This document shows, one piece after another, positions 16,594-25,496 of a stretch of DNA of 64,000 bases (position 1 is its first letter; the number at the start of each line of letters is the position of its first letter). This DNA is from Portibacter lacus (GTDB lineage Bacteria > Bacteroidota > Bacteroidia > Chitinophagales > Saprospiraceae): positions 124,001 to 188,000 of the forward strand of contig NZ_JAJNKA010000010.1 in NCBI RefSeq assembly GCF_021533215.1. Direction: 5' to 3'. A model generated the notes under the pieces. The model was not told where the DNA came from and searched no databases. It saw nothing but the letters and a program-made list of their open reading frames with translations. The translations under genes and the position numbers were made by a program.

Positions 16594-19110
16594 ATGGGGA
16601 AATCAACATTATATCTTCTACTTATTTTATGCGCATTCCAACTATCAGGACAGGAAATAGAAGTCTTCGGTAAAGTTACGGATCTTGAGGCTGGAACGCC
16701 GATTGATTTTGTGACGGTCTACCTAGAAGGAGGGAGTTACGCTACGGAAACAGACAGCGAAGGTCTGTATAGACTTAAAGCACCAGCCAATACAGATATC
16801 TATATAATTTTTACCAGAATTGGTTATTCGGAAGCTAAAGTATTTGTAGAGAAAACAAAAGAAGGAATTACCCGAAATATTAATGCACAGATGGCACCTA
16901 AAACTTCAGAATTAGGTGTAACCATTACGGAGTCCAGAATCGAGGATCTAGGGATTATAAGGGAAGAAGTAGAAGACTTGGTTTACTTGCCTACTGCTTC
17001 AGGAAATTTTGAGAGTGTGCTCCCTAGCATTGCGTTAGGTGTTTCAAGTGGAACTGGAGGTGAGTTAAGTTCACAATATAATGTGAGAGGTGGAAATTAT
17101 GATGAGAATTTGGTTTATGTCAATGATTTTGAAATTTATCGTCCACAGTTGATTCGAAGTAGCCAGCAAGAAGGCTTGTCGTTTCCTAACATTGACCTCA
17201 TAAGAGATCTACAATTTTCGAGTGGTGGATTTCAAGCTAAATATGGAGATAAGCTCTCTTCAGTTTTAGACATTAGTTATAAAAGACCGGAAGAATTTAA
17301 AGCAACGGCAAGTGGATCATTACTTGGCGCATCAGCGCATATAGAAGGTTCTAAGCAGATCGGGAAAAATAAGTATAACAAATTCAGATATCTAGTAGGC
17401 GCAAGGTATAAGACGACGAAATACCTTCTAGGTTCGCTTGACATAGAAGGAGAATATTTGCCCAATTTCACAGACTTTCAGACCTACTTAAGTTATGATA
17501 TTAATAAGTCATGGCAAGTAGGCGTGCTTGCAAATTATAATAAATCAGTATATAATTTCACTCCGGAGTCAGGACAGCAAGGTGCTGGATTTGTGGATTT
17601 TGCATTGCAATTATTGACATTTTATGAAGGTCAGGAGAAAGATGGTTTTACTAATGGGATGACAGGGGTTTCATTGACTTACTTACCAGAGCGTGAAAGA
17701 AACCCAGTCTATATGAAGTTCTTAGCTTCATCATATACGAGCCAAGAATCGGAAACATTTGACATTATAGGCGAGTACTTTTTACAACAAATAGAAACTA
17801 ATTTTGGGAAAGATAATGCAGGTGAACCGATCGCATTACTAGGAACTGGTGCTCAGCATGAGTTTACAAGAAATTTATTATTTGCCAATGTTAATAACTT
17901 CCAATATAAAGGAGGAATAGAATTACAATCAGATAATGGTTCGGGATCTAACCATTTTTTAGAATGGAGTGCTAAGTACCAATCAGAATACATTTTTGAT
18001 AAGATCAATGAGTGGGAACGCTTAGACTCAGCTGGATATTCGATTCCATATAATGGAGAAACGATACCTTTGAACTTTTCATACCAGACCAACAATACCT
18101 TATTGTCTAATCGATTTACTGCTTACTTTCAAGATGCCTATTCACTTTATACTGGTAGTGCAGAATGGAGATTTGTAGCAGGAGCAAGGTTTTCTTACTG
18201 GGATTTAAATAAGGAATCATTTATAAGTCCTAGATTTCAAGTTTTGTATAAGCCGATAAATAACAGGAATGACTTGACCTTTAAGTTGTCAGGAGGGGTT
18301 TATAATCAATCACCATTTTATAGAGAGATGAGACTAGAAGATGGTTCTTTGAATACGGACTTGCAATCTCAGAAGTCTCTTCATCTTGTAGGAGGACTAG
18401 GGTATGACTTTTATTGGAGATCGGTAAGTTCGAAGAAATTTCGGTTGATATCAGAGATTTATTATAAGAAGATGACGGATATTGTTTCTTATGAAATAGA
18501 CAATGTGCGGATCAGGTATTCTGGTGAGAATGATGCGAATGCTTATGCTGCAGGAATCGATGTTCGGGTCAATGGAGAATTTGTTCCTGGAGCTGAATCT
18601 TGGGTGAATTTGTCATTTTTGAAAACGAATGAGCAGTTAATAGGGGTCGAACATTTACAACGATCAATCGGTGATTCGATTGCAACTCCAGTTGATTGGG
18701 TTCCAAGACCTACGGATCAATTCATGAGTCTTAATATGTTTTTCCAAGATTATCTACCGATGAACAAGAACTTTAAGATGAACTTGAATTTGGGGATCAG
18801 TACTGGTTTACCATTTGGATTAAAAGGAAATAATAAAGTCTATCGAAATACATACAGGTATCCACTTTACCAGCGAGTCGATATTGGTTTCGCTTACATG
18901 CTTTGGGACCGTGCGAACAAAGAAAAGCGACCGAATCATCCATTGCGTGTCTTCAGGAAGTCCTGGTTGAGTTTGGATGTTTTGAATATGCTTCAGATTC
19001 GAAATATAGCCTCATACACATGGGTGAAAGCAATTAATAATCGTCAGTTTGCCATTCCTAATGCCCTTACCTCAAGGAGGGTTAATTTACGTTTCAAAGT
19101 AGAATTTTAG
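16594..19110 (+). CDS. TonB-dependent outer-membrane receptor
   Basis: An 838-residue protein with a signal peptide (about residues 1-19), a carboxypeptidase-regulatory-like domain (about 22-110, starting VFGKVTDLEAGTPIDF), and a plug domain including YNVRGGNYDENLVYVNDFEI and DLQFSSGGFQAKYGDKLSSV. The rest is a beta-barrel rich in aromatic strand ends, finishing in NLRFKVEF with a terminal Phe. No SusD-type lipoprotein follows, and no iron- or cobalamin-related neighbour helps to name the ligand. It may share a transcript with rpe. The 3' end is directly followed by the 151-bp tandem array. Confidence 0.93.
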   Translation: MGKSTLYLLLILCAFQLSGQEIEVFGKVTDLEAGTPIDFVTVYLEGGSYATETDSEGLYRLKAPANTDIYIIFTRIGYSEAKVFVEKTKEGITRNINAQMAPKTSELGVTITESRIEDLGIIREEVEDLVYLPTASGNFESVLPSIALGVSSGTGGELSSQYNVRGGNYDENLVYVNDFEIYRPQLIRSSQQEGLSFPNIDLIRDLQFSSGGFQAKYGDKLSSVLDISYKRPEEFKATASGSLLGASAHIEGSKQIGKNKYNKFRYLVGARYKTTKYLLGSLDIEGEYLPNFTDFQTYLSYDINKSWQVGVLANYNKSVYNFTPESGQQGAGFVDFALQLLTFYEGQEKDGFTNGMTGVSLTYLPERERNPVYMKFLASSYTSQESETFDIIGEYFLQQIETNFGKDNAGEPIALLGTGAQHEFTRNLLFANVNNFQYKGGIELQSDNGSGSNHFLEWSAKYQSEYIFDKINEWERLDSAGYSIPYNGETIPLNFSYQTNNTLLSNRFTAYFQDAYSLYTGSAEWRFVAGARFSYWDLNKESFISPRFQVLYKPINNRNDLTFKLSGGVYNQSPFYREMRLEDGSLNTDLQSQKSLHLVGGLGYDFYWRSVSSKKFRLISEIYYKKMTDIVSYEIDNVRIRYSGENDANAYAAGIDVRVNGEFVPGAESWVNLSFLKTNEQLIGVEHLQRSIGDSIATPVDWVPRPTDQFMSLNMFFQDYLPMNKNFKMNLNLGISTGLPFGLKGNNKVYRNTYRYPLYQRVDIGFAYMLWDRANKEKRPNHPLRVFRKSWLSLDVLNMLQIRNIASYTWVKAINNRQFAIPNALTSRRVNLRFKVEF

Positions 19111-19714
19111 ATTGATATTTCTAAAACAGCAAGTTGTCGTTCTTCTGGGACTAATTAGATCGGTACGCCGAGCAGCGCCATGAGTGCAAGCAAGGATTGC
19201 CGAGCTATTATCAGTGCAGTCATTTGTTTTTTGTTTTTAGTTTTCAGGCAAGACTGGTGAAATTAATATTTATAAAATAGCAAGTTGTCGTCCCTCTGTG
19301 ACTAATTAGATCGGTACGCCGAATAGAGCCATGAGTGCAAGCAAGGATTGCCGAGCTATATTGAATGTAGTTATTAGTTTTTTGTTTTTAGTTTTTAGAC
19401 AAGACTAATGAGATTGATACTTTTAAAACAGCAAGGTGTCGTGCTTCTGGGACTGATTAGATCGGTACGCCGAGAAGCGCCATGAGTGCAAGCAAGGATT
19501 GCCGAGCTATACTGAGTGCAGTTATTAGTTTTTTGTTTTTAGTTTTTAGTCAAGACTAATGAGATTGATATTTCTAAAACAGCAAGGTGTCGTCCCGCTG
19601 GGACTGATTAGATCTGCACGCCGGGCAGCGCCATGAGTGCAAGCAAGTATTGCCGAGCTATTTTGAGTGTGGTTTTTAGTTTTCAGCATAAGGACTAGAG
19701 AGGTTGAGATCAAC
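19111..19714 (+). repeat. Four tandem copies of a 151-bp repeat
   Basis: Copies start at 19111, 19262, 19413 and 19564, an exact 151-base period with no indels over the first three; the last copy decays after about 19685. Each contains, in order, an A/T-rich leader (CTAAAACAGCAAG), a small hairpin of 5-bp stem and 3-nt loop (perfect GTCCC-GCT-GGGAC in copy 4, fully paired with wobbles in copy 1, one mismatch in copies 2 and 3), the constant block GATTAGATCGGTACGCCG, the constant block GCCATGAGTGCAAGCAAG, and a T-rich tail. The array begins right after the TonB receptor stop and fills most of the gap to the convergent gene at 19767. Confidence 0.95.
19180..19698 (+). other. Four copies of a hydrophobic micro-ORF inside the tandem array (speculative)
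   Basis: Every repeat has an ATG at the same place opening a frame of 21-26 residues: 19180-19260 (26 aa), 19331-19408 (25 aa), 19482-19559 (25 aa) and 19633-19698 (21 aa). All begin MSASK and continue (D/Y)CRAI; copies 1-3 then have a hydrophobic stretch with FLFLVF and a polar end QD. This resembles type I toxin peptides in size and character. However, differences between copies are spread over all codon positions, the hydrophobic part comes from a T-rich tract, and no ribosome-binding site is seen. Translation is unproven. Confidence 0.2.
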
Positions 19715-19766
19715 CAAACCAACTTTTTAAATTCATCAAACCTGATCCACTCCAATTAACCCTAAC

Positions 19767-22700
19767 CTACTGATTCCTCAACAAAGTCACATCACCTCTA
19801 TAATCTATCGTATCACCATTATCAATTTCAATCTGAATCGTATAAATATACACATCAGAAGGAGCCAATTTATCATTTGGTAATCGACCATTCCAACCAG
19901 TCTCTAAAGCACACTCGATATCTTCACATTCGAAAACCTTTTCTCCCCATCTATTGTAAATCGCAAATTTCTTAACATCCCAGTTATCTAATTCTGCTCG
20001 CGATCTTTGGACAAGTCTGAAAACATCATTTGCTTCATCATTATCAGGAGTAAATGCGTTCGGTAGATCGAATTCAGGAAATGCACCTACTGCAAAAGTG
20101 TTGCCTTCCCATGTACATCCGTTTTCATCGATTATTCGAACTGAATAACTAGTTCTACCTGTATCTTGTGTAGTAGTAAATGGATTACTTGAAACACCTA
20201 AAGAGCTTCCCTCTTCGAACCATTCAAAGGTTGTATTCGGGCCGAAAGATGTTTGTTCATCTGCCATCAAAGTAATTTCTCCCCCAGCTGGTACGGTATC
20301 ATTAGGCGATACAGTAACCTGAATCGGTCGAATCGAGGCATCAATTTGCAATGTATTCTGCGCTGAATATTCACAACCATCTACATCCACTGTTACCGTA
20401 AAAGTGGTACTTTCATCCACAGTAGCTATTGGATTAGGACAATCACTACAAGATAAAACACTTGCAGGACTCCATTTTATATTAGAAATTTCTCCATTGG
20501 CCTGTATGGATAGTTGTACGGGCGAGCCCGGGCAGACATTATTATCACTGAAATTGATCGCTAAGAAAGCATCTAATATTTTCACAGTCCCCATTGCTGT
20601 CGTCGGACAACCATCCGCTTTCATACTGACCGTAAAGGTCGTTGTACTGCCTACAGAAGCTATCGGATCTATACAGTCATCACAAGTTAAGTCTGGCATA
20701 CCTGGATCCCACATGATCTCTTCTAATTCATGCTCTGTCTCTATCATCAACTGAACAGGATCAAATGGACATAATGCAGAAGTATCAGAAACCAGTACTT
20801 CAACTGCTGGATCTAAAACAAATATTTCTTTTTCTATGGTGTCCATACAGGCACCATTCGTAGCTATTCTTCTAAACGTTGCTGTATCTGCAGCAACTAT
20901 CGCTAAGTTTCGATCATCAAGATCACTAACGATGCCCGGTGCAGATTCCCACATAAATGATATATTAGGGAAATGAGTTTGATTATATCCTGAGGAAACT
21001 ATTGTTATTACTTCACCGATACAATACATATCCTTTTCTTGGATGATTTCAAATTCCATTGCAGGAAGTGAATCAACTTGAATCCATGTTGAATCAGTTG
21101 CAATACAGCCATCGAAATCCATTGTCGCTATCGCATATCCAGATACAGTTGGCTTTGCAAGTACTTCCGGACCTTCCATAGATGAAATGTTTTCTATATC
21201 ACTATTTGCCCATGAAATATTAAGACCATTAGAAGTGCCTTGGGTGGATAACATGATAGAATCTGGAAAACATAAAAATACGGTATCTGGCGGCGTAATG
21301 GTTAATTCATTAGGCTGAACGGTAACATTGATCTCAGTTGAATCTGCACACGCCCCTGAATAACTAGTTGCAACAAGTTTATATGTTTGATCTTCCTTAG
21401 GTGTCAATATTGGATTAGGGATTGTATCATTACTTAGATTATCAGATGGCGTCCATTGATATTTAGTACCTACGCTTAATGGATCTTCAGCTAATAAAAG
21501 CGGATACCCCTCACATATCATGGTATCTGTTACGAGAACTTCAGGAAAAATAAACTCATCCACTTGTAGGTAAAGCGTATCACTCGCTACACATCCATTT
21601 AATTCTACAAAAACAATATAAGGTATAGGTTCGATTGATGTCGTTGTTGGTTTTATTACAGTTGTCTGAGAACCAGGTGAAAGAACACCTAGATCTGCGT
21701 TGTCCCACGTAATCCCCATCCCATTGGTGTTGGTTTCTATACTAACAGTGATACTATCACCTAGACACATTCTTAGATCATCATCGGTTACAATACTTAC
21801 CTCTGGTTCTATAGGAACAATGGTAACAGTTGCTGTACCTGCACATGCAGGATCCGTGAATGGATCGATACTTCCCATTACGGTGAATGTTGTCGTCTCT
21901 TGTGGATTTTCGAAAACTGGATTCTGAATATTAGGATCACTAAGATTATCCGCTGGTGACCAAACGTAATTCGTTGCACCACTTGCAGATAAAGTATAGT
22001 CTATTCCTGAACAAACGAAAACTGTATCTTGCCCATTCTCTAACTCTATTTCTATCGATTCTCTTATTTCTATCGTTAGTGTGACTATTTCTATTTCACC
22101 ACATCCGAAATCATTGTTGAAAGTTATTTCTATGGTTTCTGTTCCTTCATTAAGGTCATCTGCAAAAACTGTTACTGGAAAAGTAACTAATGTTTGTCCT
22201 GCTTCGATGACAATAGTATCTGGTAGGTCAATTTCGTAATCTACTCCCAAAGTAGCAGTACCACCTAATTCAGGTACAAATTTTAAGTCATTTTCCTGTG
22301 CTGTATTTAATTGGATTACTAACTGATCTTGACCATCTGAACATTTTTCTAACAGGTAATCAAAACCATAAGAAGTAATTAGCGATAAGTCTGGAACCGT
22401 ATTCGTTAGTTCTGAAATAAATACGCCAGAATCCCAACCAAAATCTACTCGATCAGCAATGGCAAATTTTAGATTATAAGTATTACAAGGAATCACTTGA
22501 GCTGAAGCCGTTAAACTTTTAGTATTGCCATTTCTTCCTACGATTAATCCATCATATTCTGTACTCTTACCACCTTCATTATTTCTGAAATATTCCCAAT
22601 TGGATTCACTATTTACGCTGTTAATCTCTATCGCAGTATTTGTTCCAGGGATAAGCGCTAAATTTTTCTTACCACCTAATTCAGGCAGTCCTTCTATTCC

Positions 22701-24023
22701 AGGGCCTTCTATAAATAATGCAAAAATATCGTTGAACTCTGAAGTTTCAAATTCTGGATACTCTTCAGAACCAAATAAGAATTCGAAATTTAATTCATTT
22801 GAATTTACAGTAGCTTCCACCTCTATGATACAAGCATCTGTAGAAGCAAGGTTAGTTCCTAGTAATTTAGATAATGCATCTAAGTCCTCATCACCTTCTG
22901 TAATTAATTCCGCACCAGTTTCTGAACTGCTGTTAGGGCCAACTGCTAAAGCTGCCGATCCCGATGTAAGCAATATCCCTTTTTCAAGACCAAGGTCTGA
23001 ATTGTCTCCAGCCTGAAAGGTCCCGAATGCACCATCAGCGCAGTCTATATTGGTAACGACAATATCTACTAAAGAAGAAGATAAACTCTCTATTAGCGCT
23101 TCTGCCGTTGCCCCTGTGTTTACATTTATTGATCTCGGAGTTTCACACTTTCTATCACTACATTGCCAGCTAGCTTTAAAGCCTTCCATCTCTATACTGC
23201 CATCCGTTATCATTCTGACCGTTAAGCAATTACTACCATAAATGGTTTTGCATACACCTCCATTTCCATTGACATCATCAAAGTCAAATCCTGAAAAAGA
23301 GGTAATAATTTCTGAATCAGTGTCTGGTCCATCATAAAAGATAAATTGATCACTTCCATTTTCAATATTATAGTACTCAAGATTGAAAGCTATACATTGA
23401 TTAACCACACTTGGACAAATCGTGAAAACATTATCTTCATTTGAGCTATAATTTCCGTTCGCGCCTCCAGTATCATAAAGTATTCCTTCACAGTCCGTAG
23501 TACTATCATCTAACATCGTATACTCAGCACTTTTGGTAACTACACAAATCGTGAAATCACCTGCTGCTTCATCTCCAGTAAAATTATCAACTCTGATATA
23601 ATACAAATCATTAGGCGTCAGGTTAGTTACTTCAAAGTTTAAAGTGGATTCTCCTGCTTCTGATGTCGCACAAGTATTTAAAGCAAAGATGTTATCCGGA
23701 CAAAATCCACGGTATAATCCAGCTTGAATATTAGTTAGAGGACTACCATTTTCATCGGATCCATTGATCTGAATAACGTAATCAGTTAACTCTGAATCGG
23801 CCACAAAACTAAACCAAACATCTCTGGATGGATCGTTAATGAAGCAGTCCGGAACGTTATTACTTCCTATGTCAGAAGCAGTTGCGCCAGTGTTAGAATA
23901 TATGATATCCTGGCATACAGGAGCTGTACCTAAGTTAATTGTTCCTGCACAGTCATCATTTACGGGTTGACCATAAAGGGTTGCTGTTAGGAATAAAGCA
24001 ATAATTGTAATAAGGTTCTTCAT
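19767..24023 (-). CDS. Giant secreted CUB / choice-of-anchor-L / Calx-beta / Ig-like protein with type IX (type B) sorting domain
   Basis: A 1418-residue protein with a Sec signal (about residues 1-18). Domains in order: a pre-peptidase-like beta-sandwich (about 20-165), a CUB-like domain opening CEGILYDTGGANGNYS, a choice-of-anchor-L domain with the hallmark FLFGSEEYPEFETSEFNDIF, a Calx-beta motif (GVDYEIDLPD and the following strands), several Ig-like/PKD-like repeats each with paired cysteines and SP..L..P..P motifs, and a C-terminal gliding-motility-type domain (LPNAFTPDNDEANDVF, IYNRWGEKVF, YIYTIQ) that directs type IX secretion. It is probably a cell-surface or released adhesin. No catalytic domain is seen. 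Confidence 0.9.
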   Translation of the reverse strand: MKNLITIIALFLTATLYGQPVNDDCAGTINLGTAPVCQDIIYSNTGATASDIGSNNVPDCFINDPSRDVWFSFVADSELTDYVIQINGSDENGSPLTNIQAGLYRGFCPDNIFALNTCATSEAGESTLNFEVTNLTPNDLYYIRVDNFTGDEAAGDFTICVVTKSAEYTMLDDSTTDCEGILYDTGGANGNYSSNEDNVFTICPSVVNQCIAFNLEYYNIENGSDQFIFYDGPDTDSEIITSFSGFDFDDVNGNGGVCKTIYGSNCLTVRMITDGSIEMEGFKASWQCSDRKCETPRSINVNTGATAEALIESLSSSLVDIVVTNIDCADGAFGTFQAGDNSDLGLEKGILLTSGSAALAVGPNSSSETGAELITEGDEDLDALSKLLGTNLASTDACIIEVEATVNSNELNFEFLFGSEEYPEFETSEFNDIFALFIEGPGIEGLPELGGKKNLALIPGTNTAIEINSVNSESNWEYFRNNEGGKSTEYDGLIVGRNGNTKSLTASAQVIPCNTYNLKFAIADRVDFGWDSGVFISELTNTVPDLSLITSYGFDYLLEKCSDGQDQLVIQLNTAQENDLKFVPELGGTATLGVDYEIDLPDTIVIEAGQTLVTFPVTVFADDLNEGTETIEITFNNDFGCGEIEIVTLTIEIRESIEIELENGQDTVFVCSGIDYTLSASGATNYVWSPADNLSDPNIQNPVFENPQETTTFTVMGSIDPFTDPACAGTATVTIVPIEPEVSIVTDDDLRMCLGDSITVSIETNTNGMGITWDNADLGVLSPGSQTTVIKPTTTSIEPIPYIVFVELNGCVASDTLYLQVDEFIFPEVLVTDTMICEGYPLLLAEDPLSVGTKYQWTPSDNLSNDTIPNPILTPKEDQTYKLVATSYSGACADSTEINVTVQPNELTITPPDTVFLCFPDSIMLSTQGTSNGLNISWANSDIENISSMEGPEVLAKPTVSGYAIATMDFDGCIATDSTWIQVDSLPAMEFEIIQEKDMYCIGEVITIVSSGYNQTHFPNISFMWESAPGIVSDLDDRNLAIVAADTATFRRIATNGACMDTIEKEIFVLDPAVEVLVSDTSALCPFDPVQLMIETEHELEEIMWDPGMPDLTCDDCIDPIASVGSTTTFTVSMKADGCPTTAMGTVKILDAFLAINFSDNNVCPGSPVQLSIQANGEISNIKWSPASVLSCSDCPNPIATVDESTTFTVTVDVDGCEYSAQNTLQIDASIRPIQVTVSPNDTVPAGGEITLMADEQTSFGPNTTFEWFEEGSSLGVSSNPFTTTQDTGRTSYSVRIIDENGCTWEGNTFAVGAFPEFDLPNAFTPDNDEANDVFRLVQRSRAELDNWDVKKFAIYNRWGEKVFECEDIECALETGWNGRLPNDKLAPSDVYIYTIQIEIDNGDTIDYRGDVTLLRNQ

Positions 24024-24078
24024 AGATCTTGAAGCGATGGATTTAATTATAATTAGTTGACAAAATACAGAAATAATT

Positions 24079-24468
24079 TTAATTGCAACTTTCCAGATTT
24101 TTCTTTACTTCTTGGATACTAGTTTCCGGAAGTTTGTTGTCCCAAGCTGAATTAACATAATTTATAATATTTGTAATATCTACATCAGTTAAATTTTTAA
24201 AACCTTCCATAGGCATCATGTATTTTTTTCCATTAACCACGATCTCTTCTTCGAGTCCATTTAATATAATGCAGGCAAATTTTTCATTGTTTTCCTTTAG
24301 ATAATCACTGTTGTTCAAAGGAGGGTAGAGGTTTTTCAAGCCATTCCCATCTAAGCCATGACAGTTAGAGCAATACGTCTGATAAAGTCTTTCTCCCTGA
24401 GCATAGATATTGTTCTGGCAATAAATAAAAGTAATACTGACTAAAATTAATAAGATGCTATTCCTCAT
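24079..24468 (-). CDS. Monohaem cytochrome c, exported
   Basis: A 129-residue class I cytochrome c with a Sec signal (about residues 1-24). The haem site is CSNCH (C33, C36, H37), followed by GLDGNGLKNLYPPL, and the sixth ligand is probably M87 in MMPMEGF. It overlaps the upstream sco gene by 11 bases, so the two are translationally linked. With Sco, it suggests a small electron-transfer or copper-delivery module of the periplasm. The acceptor, possibly a terminal oxidase elsewhere, is not in the window. Confidence 0.92.
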   Translation of the reverse strand: MRNSILLILVSITFIYCQNNIYAQGERLYQTYCSNCHGLDGNGLKNLYPPLNNSDYLKENNEKFACIILNGLEEEIVVNGKKYMMPMEGFKNLTDVDITNIINYVNSAWDNKLPETSIQEVKKNLESCN

Positions 24469-25081
24469 TTTCTGCTAGTAATTTTTTGATGTCAAGTATA
24501 AAGTCATCCACGTCTTCTGAATCTGTTCCTTCACAAAACGCACGAATGTGTCTATTTTTATCAATGAGTAGCAATTTTCCTGTGTGATTAAATCCTCCAG
24601 GTGCATCTCCATCTTCTATCACTACACTAAAATAATCAGTAGCAATGTCATGTAATTTATCCTTATCACCTGTTAAAAAGTGCCATTTAGGTGCCTCGAC
24701 TTCTAATTTAGAAGAATAATTCTTCAGCTGGGCAGGTGTATCTCTTTTCGGATCCATGGTAAATGAAACCAGTTTTACATTTTCATTTTTGAATTCATCA
24801 TGAATTCTGAGCATTTCCTTCGTCACTAGCGGACAAATAGAAGGGCAGTGGGTGAAAAAGAAATCTGCAACATAAATCCCGGAATTTAAATCTTCATTGG
24901 TAACTACGATGCTATCTTGATTCAGAAAAGAGAAGTCAGGAATGCTGTGCGCAACTTCCACGCCATCGATAACCTCTTTTTCCCCGAGAATAGGCAGTGG
25001 CTGATCATTCTCGCAGGAAGCAAATAGAAATATTAGAAGAATACCAAGTAATCCTTTAATTGTCAATGTGTTTTTGTGCAT
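24458..25081 (-). CDS. SCO1/SenC family lipoprotein
   Basis: A 207-residue thioredoxin-fold lipoprotein (lipobox LFASC at residue 23). The copper site is complete: C79 and C83 in THCPSICP, and H166 in GGFNHTGK. Sco proteins deliver copper to the CuA site of cytochrome c oxidase or act as thiol reductases. It overlaps both neighbours: 26 bases with the upstream small lipoprotein and 11 bases with the downstream cytochrome c. The three probably form one operon and one pathway. Confidence 0.94.
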   Translation of the reverse strand: MHKNTLTIKGLLGILLIFLFASCENDQPLPILGEKEVIDGVEVAHSIPDFSFLNQDSIVVTNEDLNSGIYVADFFFTHCPSICPLVTKEMLRIHDEFKNENVKLVSFTMDPKRDTPAQLKNYSSKLEVEAPKWHFLTGDKDKLHDIATDYFSVVIEDGDAPGGFNHTGKLLLIDKNRHIRAFCEGTDSEDVDDFILDIKKLLAENEE

Positions 25082-25424
25082 TTTCGATGCTTTTATATAT
25101 AGCGTCTGCTACTTTTTGAATTTTAATTTTTTCTGAGGTATAAAAACTTTCCAGTTTGTCCTCTGCTGGTTCTTTATAATCCTGCATCCAGAGCATCATG
25201 CCTTCTTCTGCTGATTCTAGTTCGCTGATGATATTTAAGATTTCCGTTGAATCTGAACTGGATTTTGCCTTTTCTTCTAATTTCTTAACATAAGATCTAA
25301 TTTTTCCCATCTCTGCCATGGAATCATCGTGTACTTTCATCACTTGTGCTCTTTGAGCTTCTAGGGAAGGTGATTTAGGTGCACAAGCGTAGACTAAAAC
25401 TAGGAGTGCAATAAAGTATTTCAT
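25056..25424 (-). CDS. Small helical lipoprotein of unknown function, first gene of the sco operon
   Basis: A 122-residue protein with a lipoprotein signal (LVLVYAC, cysteine 14). The mature part is almost wholly alpha-helical and charged, with coiled-coil potential (SYVKKLEEKAKSS...ELESAEEGMMLWMQDY). I do not recognise it beyond a resemblance to uncharacterised small lipoproteins found with sco genes in Bacteroidota. Its 3' end overlaps sco by 26 bases, so co-translation is likely. The methionines in EEGMMLWMQDY could bind copper, but that is speculation. Confidence 0.7.
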   Translation of the reverse strand: MKYFIALLVLVYACAPKSPSLEAQRAQVMKVHDDSMAEMGKIRSYVKKLEEKAKSSSDSTEILNIISELESAEEGMMLWMQDYKEPAEDKLESFYTSEKIKIQKVADAIYKSIENAQKHIDN

Positions 25425-25496
25425 TTCTTATGATTTATGCCGCTAAAGTATAAACAATAATTCGTTTAACCTTGTTGTAACACAAATAATAAATGT

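Noticed and set aside
19111-19714. Integron attC sites
   Set aside because: The units follow one another with no cassettes between them, lack the R-box/L-box core sites, and no integrase is in the window.
19546-19755. 69-residue frame on the reverse strand in the repeat region
   Set aside because: It is made from antisense repeat sequence, has no counterpart in the other three copies and no recognisable family.
22525-23016. 163-residue + strand frame inside the 1418-residue gene
   Set aside because: No start context or family; it is antisense to the choice-of-anchor-L domain, which has strong motifs.
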